From: Pampus argenteus
Taxonomy: Eukaryota > Chordata > Actinopteri > Scombriformes > Stromateidae
Reading direction: 5' to 3'
Assembly: GCA_036937835.1 (NCBI GenBank)
Contig: CM072878.1
Span: forward strand, 7,848,001 to 7,912,000
Length of the DNA stretch: 64,000 bases
Part shown: positions 51,499 through 63,300 of the stretch, piece after piece
Layout: the number at the start of each line of letters is the position of its first letter
Numbering within the stretch: the first letter of the stretch is position 1
Notes under the pieces: model-generated
Database searches by the model: none
Seen by the model: only the letters and a program-made list of their open reading frames with translations
Told to the model about the DNA's origin: nothing
Program-made: the position numbers and the translations under genes

Positions 51499-54163
51499 TT
51501 ACATGTTTCTTCCCCCGTTGATGACGTTACCTCCTGGAGGCGCGATGTGGATGGAGTCCAGAATGGGCCGCAGTATCTGGCCAAACGGTCTGGAGATTAA
51601 AGGAGAGTTCATCCGTATTTTGAACCGAATTCGCAATCATACATAATATGTTAAGTCACAACTGAGTAGCTGGTCTTATAAGGTGCCAAAGAAAATATTG
51701 GCCGCTTGATAAACATGAGAACATATGCCAACATAACATATGATCTTAGTTTATTGTATTATTATCAGATCATTGTTACTGTCAGAATCTGCACTGTTAC
51801 AGCAGCAACTAGTACCGCCTGCTTTCTGATAAATGCAGCAAAGTCACAAAACTGTAAACTATCCCATATGATTGGTCATGTGACAGCTAAAAAAAGATTA
51901 AAGTGAGACTTCAAAACAGTGCAACTGCTGCACAGTATAACCCAAAAATCACGTTCACTTTTTTGGCTCACAACGCTGATATTTGTGCAACTTATGACAG
52001 CATATTGAAATGGATGCATACGATACATGTTTCGCATGTTATAAAAATCCATATGTTACACCATTTAGTTATGTGTAATTTATACTGGTTTTTTTCTGAG
52101 ACGGAGTTCACACTCACGTGGAGAGGATTTCAGATGGAAGGTCGGTGATGTAGGAGGGGATTGACCTGCCCGTCAGGAACTGAGCCACCTCATTGGTGAA
52201 GGTGTTGCAGTTGTGCTCAAACAGACGATACCTGTCACCTCTGAGGCAAGAAAGAATGGAAGAATGTATCATTTAAACATGTGTGTGTCTGCTGTGGGAC
52301 ATTATACTCAGTAAATTCAAAATATTTGCATGAACAAAGGCTTGCCGTCAAAGCACAAGCACAGGTTAGAGTTTTAGAATTTGTTTATAAAGGTGAATAT
52401 GGATATGAACGAGGTTTTCACTGCAAATGCTGACTGAGGGAAAGAGGAAAACCTGCACGAAGAAAAAGACAAAAAATAATAACTAAACCTGTATGTGCTT
52501 TCTCCCAGGGAAGAGAGGTACTCCATGAAGATCTCTTCAGACACCTCTGTCTCACCCAGCTCCACCACTGTGTCTGGAGGACCCAGCATTGTCCCGCCCT
52601 GATAAACGCATACAAACAAAGTGTCTCATCAAACTCAAACATTATAATTGGAGCTATTGGAAATACCAAATCACAGATGTTTCATTGATTTCATAACTTT
52701 ATAACTGTTGACTTTGAAGAGGCACACACACAAAAGGATGTCTGAGTACAAACTGAACTGTGATCTTGCAAATGACCCAATAACATGTCAAGATAAGAAT
52801 GGGGATTATTATGGGGTAAAATGGTTGGCTATGTCAAACATCAGGTTTAATCAGGGGCATCTTTCTAAACCTGCTATTAAACATAATCATGTGTGTAGAA
52901 AGTGATCTCAGAGGAGGCTCCCACAGTGTAAAAGTCTCTCGACCAACAGATTTTTTTTTTTTTTTTCTGTCTGGCCTAATTCAGATGCCATAAACAGGTT
53001 TGTTAGAGAATAAGGTCGGCGGCTTTTATATTTTTCTTACTGTTACACTGTTACTATAGTAACAAGTATTGCCTGTGAATCACGTCACAGTTTGTTTCTC
53101 AAAAGATTGCCAATATTGTCAAGAAACTACTTTTTTTTTTTTAAAACTGTTACGTGCAGAGACGTGTTCCTTCATTATGACAAACACTGACTCATTTTGA
53201 GTCAGTCTAACATATGTGGAACAGAAAATAAAATAAAAAAACAACAACTGTTTACTCATGTTTGATAGTGTTTGCTTAAAACTACAGCGGTTATAAAGAT
53301 AATGAGCTCGTTTGATGAGAGTTGTGTTTCTCTTGTCACAGACTTACCGGCGAACAGCTGGAGATCCCTTCCCCTCCAAAGAAGAACTCATCACCGTATG
53401 CCACTATAGCTGTGTGCCTGGAAGGAAAGCACAGTTTCACAGGGTTAAATCAACAACAACTTGATACCCAGCGTTATGTCAAACTGTAATTCAGTCTTGA
53501 ACTATTCAGCAAACAAAATAACTTGATGATAGTTAATACTTAATAACACAATGATACAATGATAACAGATTTTGTCATAAATACCACACTTGAAAGGAAT
53601 CTAGTCTTGGGTAGCTCTATGCTTGATTGATGTGTGATGTGTTATTTTGTGATTTTTGTGACCAGTAACTGTCAAAGTAGCAGAAGAGAGATTCATACCA
53701 TATACCATCCAGCTGCTTTCCTGCAGCAGAAAACAAGAAAGGAGAAAAATAGCGTGAAGAAGGAGGTAAGAGATGAATATTGTCAACACAGCTTGTGCAG
53801 CGATAACTAACGAGTGGTTAAATTTTTTTCCCCCAATAACGACCTTTGACTTAGTTATCAAGATATAGGAACATAAATCAGGGACGTTTCATAATTTATT
53901 TGCACAAAAACAAAAATAATAGATCTTGATCACTACATCAGAGATCTATACACTATAGATAATATAATATAGTAACAGTAGCATAGAAAGCATCTCCACC
54001 CGGTTAAATGTTATCATTTAATTATCCCCAAGGCCAGACTGCATCGATTTTTCTTTTTTTATCTGTACTCACCTAACATGATGGGACTGAGGTTACGTGC
54101 CATTCCTCTTGATAGATCATAAATATACAGTTGTATATTGTATCTCGTAGCATTCTTATCCAT
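51499..54163 (-). CDS. desi1: Desumoylating isopeptidase 1 (DESI1, PPPDE-fold cysteine peptidase), complete
   Basis: Six minus-strand exons join in frame: 54163-54073, 53720-53699, 53417-53348, 52598-52489, 52240-52118 and 51589-51499 (stop TAA 51501-51499). The product is 168 aa, the same length as human DESI1. All introns are GT-AG. The start MDKNATRYNIQLYIYDLSRG is the only in-frame Met that precedes the conserved LYIYDLSRG strand. The PPPDE peptidase domain spans about residues 8-145. The catalytic dyad is visible as His39 in IWHTAIV and Cys109 in EHNCNTFTNEVAQFLTG. Other family landmarks are DEFFFGGEGISSC, EIFMEYLSSLGES, IPSYITDLPSEIL and PFGQILRPILDSI. The human enzyme removes SUMO from selected substrates such as BZEL and also shuttles ubiquilin-4 or acts as an exporter; the activity here is inferred from the family. 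Teleosts can have two desi1 copies and I cannot tell which this is. It lies head to head with flii. Confidence 0.95.
53699..53720 (-). CDS. desi1: desi1 exon 2, a 22-nt microexon
   Basis: This exon supplies residues 31-38 (GKQLDGIW, shared with flanking exons) that bridge the first beta strand and the catalytic-His strand. It has a ctgcag acceptor and a gtatga donor. The phase on both sides is required for the flanking exons to join, so skipping it would shift the frame. Confidence 0.9.
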
Positions 54164-54259
54164 ATTTTTAGCCCCAAAATAACCTTTTTTTCTTTTCCTG
54201 TTAGCAGGCTAAAGCTAGGCACCACTAATGGCACAGCTGAGTGGGCGGTCCTCCGAGGG

Positions 54260-54267
54260 TGACGTCA
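54260..54267. promoter_or_regulatory. consensus CRE (TGACGTCA)
   Basis: A perfect 8-bp palindromic cAMP-response element lies about 97 bp upstream of the desi1 start codon, next to a GC box. Such sites bind CREB/ATF proteins and function mainly close to transcription starts, so the position is plausible. Occupancy is inferred. Confidence 0.5.
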
Positions 54268-54654
54268 CTATGCTTTCAAAATAAAATCTTTTACGGAGAA
54301 ACGTCGACAGCATATTGCAAGCGTTCTTGAGAAAAAGCTTCATTTTGAAAAAAAATTGTTCATTTCCGGTATTATCCTCGCTACCGCCGAATGACTTGAC
54401 ATAAATATTGCAACGGCTGACGGTTTTTGTTGAATATGTGTAAAAGAGCATATTCCCATTAAATACATATTTTAATATCCCGTCATTTTACATTGAATTG
54501 AATACAAAGTCTTAAATGCTACGTTTTATCAATCTAGTGCCCCTCAGATCGGGAGAGGAATTTTTTTGAGGAATAAAAGTATATAGTATAAAAAAAATAG
54601 GATTATTTTGACACTCAAGCAACTATTCAATTTAGTTAGAAGCCAAGGATTTGT

Positions 54655-54675
54655 CCCCCCCCCCCCCCCCCCCCC
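54655..54675. repeat. poly-C tract, 21 nt
   Basis: Twenty-one consecutive C on the plus strand (G on the minus) between the divergent desi1 and flii genes. Long homopolymeric C/G can form i-motif or G-quadruplex structures and is error-prone in sequencing. Confidence 0.9.
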
Positions 54676-54858
54676 TCTATTTGATATTGTGTTGTTTTTA
54701 TGATTCATATTGAATAACAATAACTTAATAATTTGTACCGCACATTGTACAGTTAGTATGCTCCAAGGATTGTTTTTAAAGAAATCAGATTTATTTTTAA
54801 AAATGTTAAAAGTGATACACATAAAGGGAAGTGTCCAATCCAAAAATAAATAAAACAT

Positions 54859-54922
54859 ATGCCGAACCATTAGGTGGCGGTATTGCACCGAAAACTCCGT
54901 TAAATATAGAAAAAGAAGAACT
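54859..54922 (+). repeat. probable repeat fragment at the flii promoter
   Basis: The order gccgaaccattaggtggcgg, tattgcaccgaaaa and gaaaaagaagaa resembles a fish repeat carrying 'ggtggcggtaatgcacc' followed by an AAG-rich tail. It ends about 105 bp upstream of the flii ATG. Recognition is from memory. Confidence 0.4.
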
Positions 54923-55026
54923 GCTGGTCTACCAGCCCATGTATATATGTCTATGTACCAGCCGCCCTGCTGCCAGCGGACCAAAATAGACTGCGGTGAG
55001 GACTGAGCAGCTGACATCAACCAGAA

Positions 55027-58000
55027 ATGGCTGCCACCGGAGTTCTTCCCTTTATAAGGGGAGTAGACCTCAGTGGAAACGACTTTAAAGTAAGAATTTT
55101 AAGCCACATTCGTGGAATTTATATTAACAACTGTCTAGCAACTAGCACACTTAACGAGATATCTAAAGTTAATCCAAGTTAAGGGACTCGGAACAACAAA
55201 CGGCTAAAGGCTGAAGCTCGTTACAGCACTAGCTTAGCTCAACGTTACTAGCATTGGGCGTTAGCCAGTTGTCAGACGTTTGAAATGTGTAGCCACACGG
55301 CTCTCTGCCACTAGTGCTCTGCCAGACGGTTAACATATTTTTGTTTTAGGGGAAAGGGTTTTATTATACCGAGCAGCCGGGGATAATGTAGTTAGCTCCC
55401 ATTTCCATCTTCACTTTGGCTAACTTAGCTTCACTGTTGGCTCACTCTGGCTGTCTGGGCTCCGTGTCCGAACATGTTATCAGCTAGATAATCCAGTAAT
55501 GGTCAAACACAATATGTACCGCTGTAGAGTTTATTGAGGGGCTTGCAGCTACCCAATGACGTCCTACGTTTAGGTTTTGACACACTTCGCAGCCTTAAAA
55601 TAGGAGATAAGGGAACAAAAGGCATCCTGGGCTGACAGCAGTGACAGCTGAGGACATCAGGCATGTATGTCAAACATGGCTGTATAATGAGATCTTATAA
55701 TACATCCATGATTTGAACTGACAAAACTATTTGTGTAGAGTTTATCTAGCTTCCTGCCATGTCAGTATGACGGTAGTACAAAGTGCGGTTGATGATTCAT
55801 CTTCATTTTCAGTGAGTGTTGGATGACATCAGTTTTACCCAACACAATGTGTCAATGCTGTTGAACATTTAAAAAAAAAAGTTTACAGTTGAGTTCAGTT
55901 CAATTAAATACATCTCCATATACTATGTCTGGTTATACGATCTCAGTAGTAAATAATTATTATTATTTATCTCACAGAAATTAAATCGAACGCAACTGGA
56001 CTTGGTTATTTCAATTCAATTCTCTGCCCTGACTATACACTCCCATCTCTTCTTTTCCCTCCATCTTTACAGGGTGGGTACTTCCCAGAGCATGTCAAGT
56101 GTATGAGCAGTCTACGATGGCTGAAACTGAACAGGACAGGACTGTGTTACCTCCCAGAGGAGCTGGCCTCTCTGCAGAAACTAGTAAGTTATTCAGAGCT
56201 ATTCACTAGTTATTAGCTTGGTGTCACATCTCTATACATAAAAGGCATTTATAGTCATAACATTGGTGTCGTTGTTCTGTCCTATAATCAGAACTCACTA
56301 TAGCGAATCGACACTCTTCTCCTTTCATATTATTGTTTAGTTTTTCTCCGCTTGGTCATGTCTTTTATTCTCTTGTCACTATGTGCATTTAGCCAGTTAA
56401 ATAGTTTGAAGCCACAGAGAATTCAAAAGGATTTCTAAAAATAATGTTGGTTGATGACCCACTCAAGATTCTGTGAAAGAGGAGCTGTGTTTCTCATATT
56501 TGTGTGAAATTCATAATACGGTAATAATACTACCAAAGTGTCTTTATAATCAATAGTGGTGCTTTTATATTTGTAATCATAGATGGTTATTGTCATTAAA
56601 CTTGTTTCTTCTTGTATCCTATGCTGTTATCTCTAACTAAAAAAAATGAGATTGGTCTAATTTGATGCCATCTATCACTGTACTGTTGACAGCAGTGTTG
56701 TTCATCTCGTGATAAGTGGAGATCAGAGGAGATCAAATCAGATGATTGTTGCATCTCATTAGTCAGTGAAACCTCACCTGATTAAGAACAAGCACAATCC
56801 CGAATATCTGTGATGGGATTATCTAATCTGAACGTCCAAAGAACTGCAAAACAGGCCACATTTGAAAAAAAAAAAAAAGCCTGTGCTAACATGCTTGATC
56901 TTACAATGTGTAGATAAATAAGATTAGTCTGTTATCATGGCTAGCAGTCACAGTGTCTAGGCTTGTGTTTAACTGAACTGAATGTGCCTTGATTTTCCTG
57001 TTTGCAGTTACCTAACTCTATTTACAGAAAACTGGGCATTACTGCACACCTTCTGTGGCATATCACTGTTTTGGGGATGTTATCAAACCCAGTACTGTGT
57101 TTTTTTTCCTTTTAGGAGCATCTTTCAGTGAGTCACAACAGCCTGACCACCTTACACGGAGAACTGTCCAGCTTGCCGAACCTACGGGTAACTGACACAC
57201 ATGCATAAAAAAATAATACACAAATACTAGACATCTGTTATCAGTTATCAGTTGTTTGTTAGTACTTTTGATTTCATTCTAATGCTTTGAGAATTTCACA
57301 TGGGTTTTCTGGCCTGACCAGCATGACCTCATTATAAAAGTGTGTTATTTAGTTAGAATTGTGCCCCTAATGTGTTTCACTGTGTGTACAGGCAGTGGTA
57401 GCCAGAGCCAACAACCTGAAAAACTCTGGAGTCCCTGATGACATCTTTCAGCTTGAAGACCTCTCTGTCCTGGTACATGAGAATCTCACATAATTTTCTC
57501 CTTCTCCACCTAACATGCCCTTACAAATGTTTCTGCAGTTCACCCACACTTAACACGTTTCACCTTTCCTGACCCACATCCATGTGATCCCTCTTTTGCA
57601 ACTGATTATAAAAAATTACTCTCCCCTAACAATAAAACAGTCTTGTAGACAATATTAACAACTAAAATGATATCATGTTCTTTTCCTTTAGGACTTGAGT
57701 TACAATCAGCTGACGGAGATCCCACGCGACCTGGAGAACAGCAAGAACATGCTTGTGCTGAATCTGAGCCACAATAGCATCGACTCCATCCCCAACCAGC
57801 TGTTCATCAACCTGACAGACCTGCTGTATCTGGACCTGAGTGACAACAAGCTGGACAGCCTTCCACCGCAGATGAGACGCCTGATCCACCTGCAGACTCT
57901 CACGCTGAACAACAACCCACTGATGCATGCCCAGCTGCGGTAAAAAGACATGACTTTGTTTACCCAAACAACCAGACATTCAAAGGTTTCAGTGTTAGGT

Positions 58001-60289
58001 CTAAAACAAAGTGGTTAACTTAGTTAGAAAACAGGAATATGAATTTATTTCGTGCTGCTCTGACTGACTTTGTGTGTCTGAGCAGTCAGCTGCCTGCCAT
58101 GGTGGCATTACAAACTCTCCACCTGAGGAACACCCAGAGGACCCAGAGCAACATGCCCACCAGCCTGGAGGGACTGACGCATTTAGCAGGTAACTCACAC
58201 AAACGCACACATTGTCTTTGTTACTTATAGTCCACTGATTTCGTGGCATGGCACATTTTCCTTGTTGCTTTCATGTCTCGGCTTCACTTTGTAAATACAC
58301 TCACACTCTCTCTATATATGCTACTGCCAGCAACATTCGCACACATGAATACTCGCTTGTTTTCTACTTTTTACATAGATGTATTCCCTTTATTTCTCTT
58401 CCAGATGTTGACCTGTCATGTAACGACCTGACGCGGGTACCAGAGTGCCTCTATTCACTGGGCAGCCTGAAGAGACTCAACCTGAGCAGTAATCAGATCT
58501 CAGAACTGTCCCTCTGCATCGACCAATGGACGCAGCTGGAGACGCTTAACCTAAGCCGCAACCAGCTCACCTCATTGCCTGTAAGGATGATAGTCACATT
58601 GCTGTGTCTTTCTTTTTTCTACCAGTGTTTAGTAGACATGTTTGGATGCAAGTTGCATGATGGGAACAAAAAAACAAGAATATTTCAGTTGTTACCATTA
58701 TATTAAGGTGGTGGAACAAATCTAAGAGATGCATGTTTTAGAATCTGGACAGTTGAAACTAAAAATATCTGTAAGACTTATTAGGTGCAATGTAGTAATG
58801 TTATGTTGACCAAGCATTTCTCTTTATAATTTCTTTAATACGTCTAACCTAAGTTTGCTTGTGTGTCTCATCATCCAGTCTGCAATCTGTAAGTTGTCCA
58901 AACTGAAGAAGCTGTATGTAAACTCAAACAAACTGGACTTTGACGGAGTTCCACCAGGCGTAGGAAAGCTGTCCAGCCTCACTGAGTTCATGGCCGCTAA
59001 CAACAACCTGGAACTCATCCCCGAGGGACTCTGCAGGTGAGCTTCAGACACACACACACGCACACACAAAATGAATTTCAATTTTCAGCACCTTTTGATT
59101 GTTAATCATTACAAAGAACCCTTCAAAGTTAATATCACACAGCCAAAGAACTACATGGATTTGTATTGACAGATTGTGTACATGTGAGATATTTTATCAC
59201 CTCACCTTTGTATTGTCGTTTAGATGTGGCAAACTGAAGAAGCTGGTGCTGAATAAAAACCGCCTGGTAACACTTCCTGAGGCCATCCACTTCTTGACTG
59301 ACTTGGAGGTACAATACTAAACTCAAGACACCTAAAAACTGGATTAATGTGTTAAAAAAATGTTGCTTTATCTCTACAAATTCTTATTGATCTAAGAGAA
59401 GAATCACTATCTGCTACACACACAAACCCTTTCATATTAATGTACCTCTTTGTAGGTACTGGATGTACGTGAGAACCCCAACTTGGTGATGCCTCCTAAA
59501 CCAGTCGACAGAGCAGCAGAGTGGTACAACATCGACTTCTCCCTCCAGAACCAGCTTCGGCTGGCTGGGGCCTCACCTGCTACTGTAGCTGCTGCTGGAG
59601 GAGGTGTGTGTAACTGTGTGTAACTGTGTATAGTTTTGAACATGAATGCATTTTTGGTATACTACATTTAGATCCACTGTCTTTGGTTCTACCATTAAGC
59701 CAACTTGTGTGTTAAGTCTGTATCCTCATGTCTTTAAAACGATGTGCTGATGTGATGTGATGTATGTATGTGCAGGAGCCAGCCCGCGAGATCCCCTGGC
59801 GAGGAAGATGAGGTTAAGGAGGAGGAAGGACTGTTCTCAGGATGATCAGGCAAAGCAGGTGCTGAAGGGCATGAGTGACGTCGCACAGGAGAAGAAGAAT
59901 ATGGAGGTAAAAGATAGTAGCGGATGAAAGGACAGTGGAGAAAGTGAAAGAATATTTATGGACACATAAAGGTTGATGTATGTTTAATTTACCAATAAAT
60001 CTGCTAACTTTGCAGGAAAACGGAGACTTGAAATATGCAGATTTAAAAGTTCGGCGCTGGGACAAGAGTCTAGAGAAGCCTCAACTGGACTACTCTGAGT
60101 TCTTTATGGAAGACGTGGGGCAGGTAGTGTGTCTGTGTGTGTGTGCGCAACATCACCTGGCAGCTTGTTTGTGTGTTAAAGTGTGATAAAGAAGAACTTT
60201 TCCTTCCCCTACTTCTCATCTTTTTCTATCACTGGGTAGAATTTGTCTTTTTAAATGTTGATATATGTCAGATTAGTATATGTCAGTAT

Positions 60290-60363
<74 letters not shown>

Positions 60364-63300
60364 TCTTTTCCTCCTTTCTACAGGTTCCAGGGGTAACAGT
60401 GTGGCAGATAGAGAACTTTGTGCCCATGCAAGTGGATGAAGCTTTTCATGGCAAGTTATACGAGGCTGATTGCTACATCATCCTCAAGGTAACAAGTGTC
60501 ATCAATCTGCCATCATATTACTTAGATTTGCATCAGACAATTTGGATTAACCCAACTGAATAGATCAGCCTCGGCCACTGTTGGAACATCATCTTGACTT
60601 CTTCACCATGCAATTGTAGACTTTCCTGGATGACAATGGAGCGCTGAACTGGCAGATCTTCTACTGGATCGGCCAGGAGGCCACACTCGACAAGAAGGCT
60701 GGCTCTGCCATCCACGCTGTCAACCTCAGAAATTACCTCGGAGCCGAGTGCAGGACAATAAGGGAAGAGATGGGAGACGAGAGCGAGGAGTTTAGTGCCG
60801 TATGTATAAACACACTGTTCATACACGCAAATAAAAGAAGACACATAAGGAGATGATAACTAACTTCAGCATAAAATAACTTCAGCAACACTTCATCAAA
60901 GCAAGCTTCATTTTTGTAGCTCAGAAGATAAAGTAACAGTACTTCACATACAAAATGAAGAAAATAAAGTATACAATAAAATCTAACCTTCAGCTGCTAC
61001 ATGCTGTTGTAAGTGATGAATGCTTTTGTCTTGTGTGTCAGGTGTTTAACAATGAGATCTCCTACATTGAGGGAGGAACAGCCAGTGGCTTTTACACTGT
61101 GGAGGACACAAACTATTCTGTCAGGTAGGCTGGAAGCCACTTGTTTTGTTTTTTTTTTTTAGAAAACATTTTGCTTCAAATCCAGTCGTCTTCTTTATAA
61201 GTCGAGTCAATTTTCTTTTATTATTTGTCTTTGGCTTTTATTATTGAAATGCCTTCAGTCATTTTGCAGCGTTGTTATCGGGGTTATTCGGAGTCATAAT
61301 TAATTTTAATTGTCTTATCTATCTCTTGTATTTTATCAGGTTGTACAGAGTTTATGGCAAGAAAAACATCCGACTGGAGTCTGTACCTGCTAAGGCCTCG
61401 TCCCTCGATCCTCGGTAACACACCTGTTCTGCCTTGTACACAAGATACACACTTTCATATTTTTTCAACATTCTCCATCACACACACTCTGTCCCTTACA
61501 GATGCAGGTCTCCTGTTTTCTAATGCCTTTGTATACATCTTTTCTCTCTTTGCATTTACTGCAGATATGCAGTTAATTTGTTGCTCATTTTTTATTACTT
61601 CAATTTGATATGTACACTGTCTTATTTAGTGTGGAACTTGGATCATTGTGTTCATAACATCCTGTCTTTCTCCTATTGGCAGCTATGTCTTCCTGTTGGA
61701 CACAGGGCTGGAAATCTTTATCTGGAGGGGAGCCAACGCTACACTGAGCAGCACCACGAAGGCGAGGTAAGGCGCAAATCAGGTGCCGCACACTGGCGTT
61801 GTCTCTAGGGGCCAATCATACATACTACAATGAAACAAAAGTTTCATAAACACCCAAAACTTTTGGTTAAATTTCAGCTTTGGGAACTGATTCCATCTTA
61901 TAAATGCAGTGGTGCAAACCTGTGTATGTGCGTTGTGTTCATCTTTCAGGTTATTTGCAGAAAAGATCAATAAGAATGAGCGTAAGGGGAAAGCAGAGAT
62001 CACAACCCTCATGCAGAACCAGGAGCTTCCAGGGTTCTGGGAGGCAGTAGGAGGACAACCAGAGGAGATCAAGAAACACGTACCAGATGATTTTTCTCCT
62101 GTCAGACCTAAACTATACAAGGTGAATCCTTTAGACAATATTCTGTCTGTAACTGACTTCATCCTTTGATTTTTAGTTGTTGTGGAGTACAGTGAAAGTG
62201 TTGTGTTGTAGGAGTTGTGGAGATGGAGCTTTCTTGTTCACAAGCTTGAAGTCACATGTCCTTTATTGTCCTGTAGGTGGGCTTGGGTCTGGGCTACCTG
62301 GAGCTGCCTCAGATTAACTACAAGCTGTCAGTCGAGCACAAAGACCACAAGATCAAACTGGACACGCTGCCAGAGCTAAGACTGGTATATTTATCTGCTG
62401 CACAGTCACTAGAAGGCACTCGAATAGGATCATATCATTTCTATCAGTTTTTATCAAATCCATCTTTATTAAATTGATCCACTGATCTTTATCCTCCACT
62501 TCCCTCCTCCCAATAATCCCTTCTGCTTCCATCCTCACCTACATTCCTCCCTCTCATCCTCCTCTCCCCCTACTTTCCATCTCTTTCTTCAGTTGCAGTC
62601 TCTGCTGGACACAAAGTGCGTGTACATCCTCGACTGCTGGTCTGACGTGTTCATCTGGATCGGGCGGAAGTCTCCGCGTCTCGTCCGCGCTGCCGCCTTG
62701 AAACTGGGTCAGGAGATCTGCTCCATGCTGCACCGACCCAAACACGCTTCTGTCACCCGCAACCTGGAGGGCACCGAGTGTCAGGTGTTTAAATCCAAGT
62801 TTAAGAACTGGGACGATGTGTTAAAGGTGGACTACACCAGAGCAGCTGAGACCGTACAGCAGAAAGACAACCTACAGGGCAAGGTCAGTGATACTCTGTG
62901 ATAACAGGCTGCCAGTCAGATCCTACTTACTAACTTAAATAGGTCCAGTGATTCATAAAATATGGGATTGTTCTCAAAATATTCTTGTGTTTTAAGGATA
63001 AGAATATCTGTGTTTATTTAAATTCTGGCAGCATGTTGTTCGTGTTTGTTTATCTGAGTTTTCTCTCTCAGGTGAAGAAGGACGCAGAGAATAAAGACCA
63101 GATGAAAGCCGACCTCACGGCTCTTTTCCTCCCTAGGCAGCCGGCCATGGCCCTCACTGAGGTAATAACATACACACAGACACAGATGATGGTTGTTCCT
63201 TTCTGTGTAATTCCCTAAAGCACACACAAAAACAAAACGACATAAACAAAACAAAAACTTTCTTCACTTCTATTTATTTTTTCTGTCTAGGCTGAACAGC

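Larger units (their letters stand above)
54164..55026. promoter_or_regulatory. divergent desi1/flii promoter region
   Basis: This 863-bp segment separates the start codons of desi1 (minus) and flii (plus) and must hold both 5' UTRs and core promoters. Near desi1 it contains a GGGCGG box (54243-54248), a full palindromic CRE TGACGTCA (54260-54267) and an ETS-type ACCGGAAAT (minus, 54362-54370). Mid-region there is a 21-nt poly-C tract (54655-54675). Nearer flii lies a fragment that resembles a common teleost repeat (about 54859-54922). No TATA box is placed convincingly for either gene. Confidence 0.6.

Noticed and set aside
54544..55020. 158-codon minus-strand open frame in the desi1/flii promoter
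   Set aside because: It crosses the poly-C tract as poly-Gly and has no homology. The real desi1 start lies downstream at 54163 with conserved residues.
57662..57979. Minus-strand open frames opposite flii exon 5
   Set aside because: Shadow of the LRR-coding exon. The plus frame carries the clear FLII sequence.
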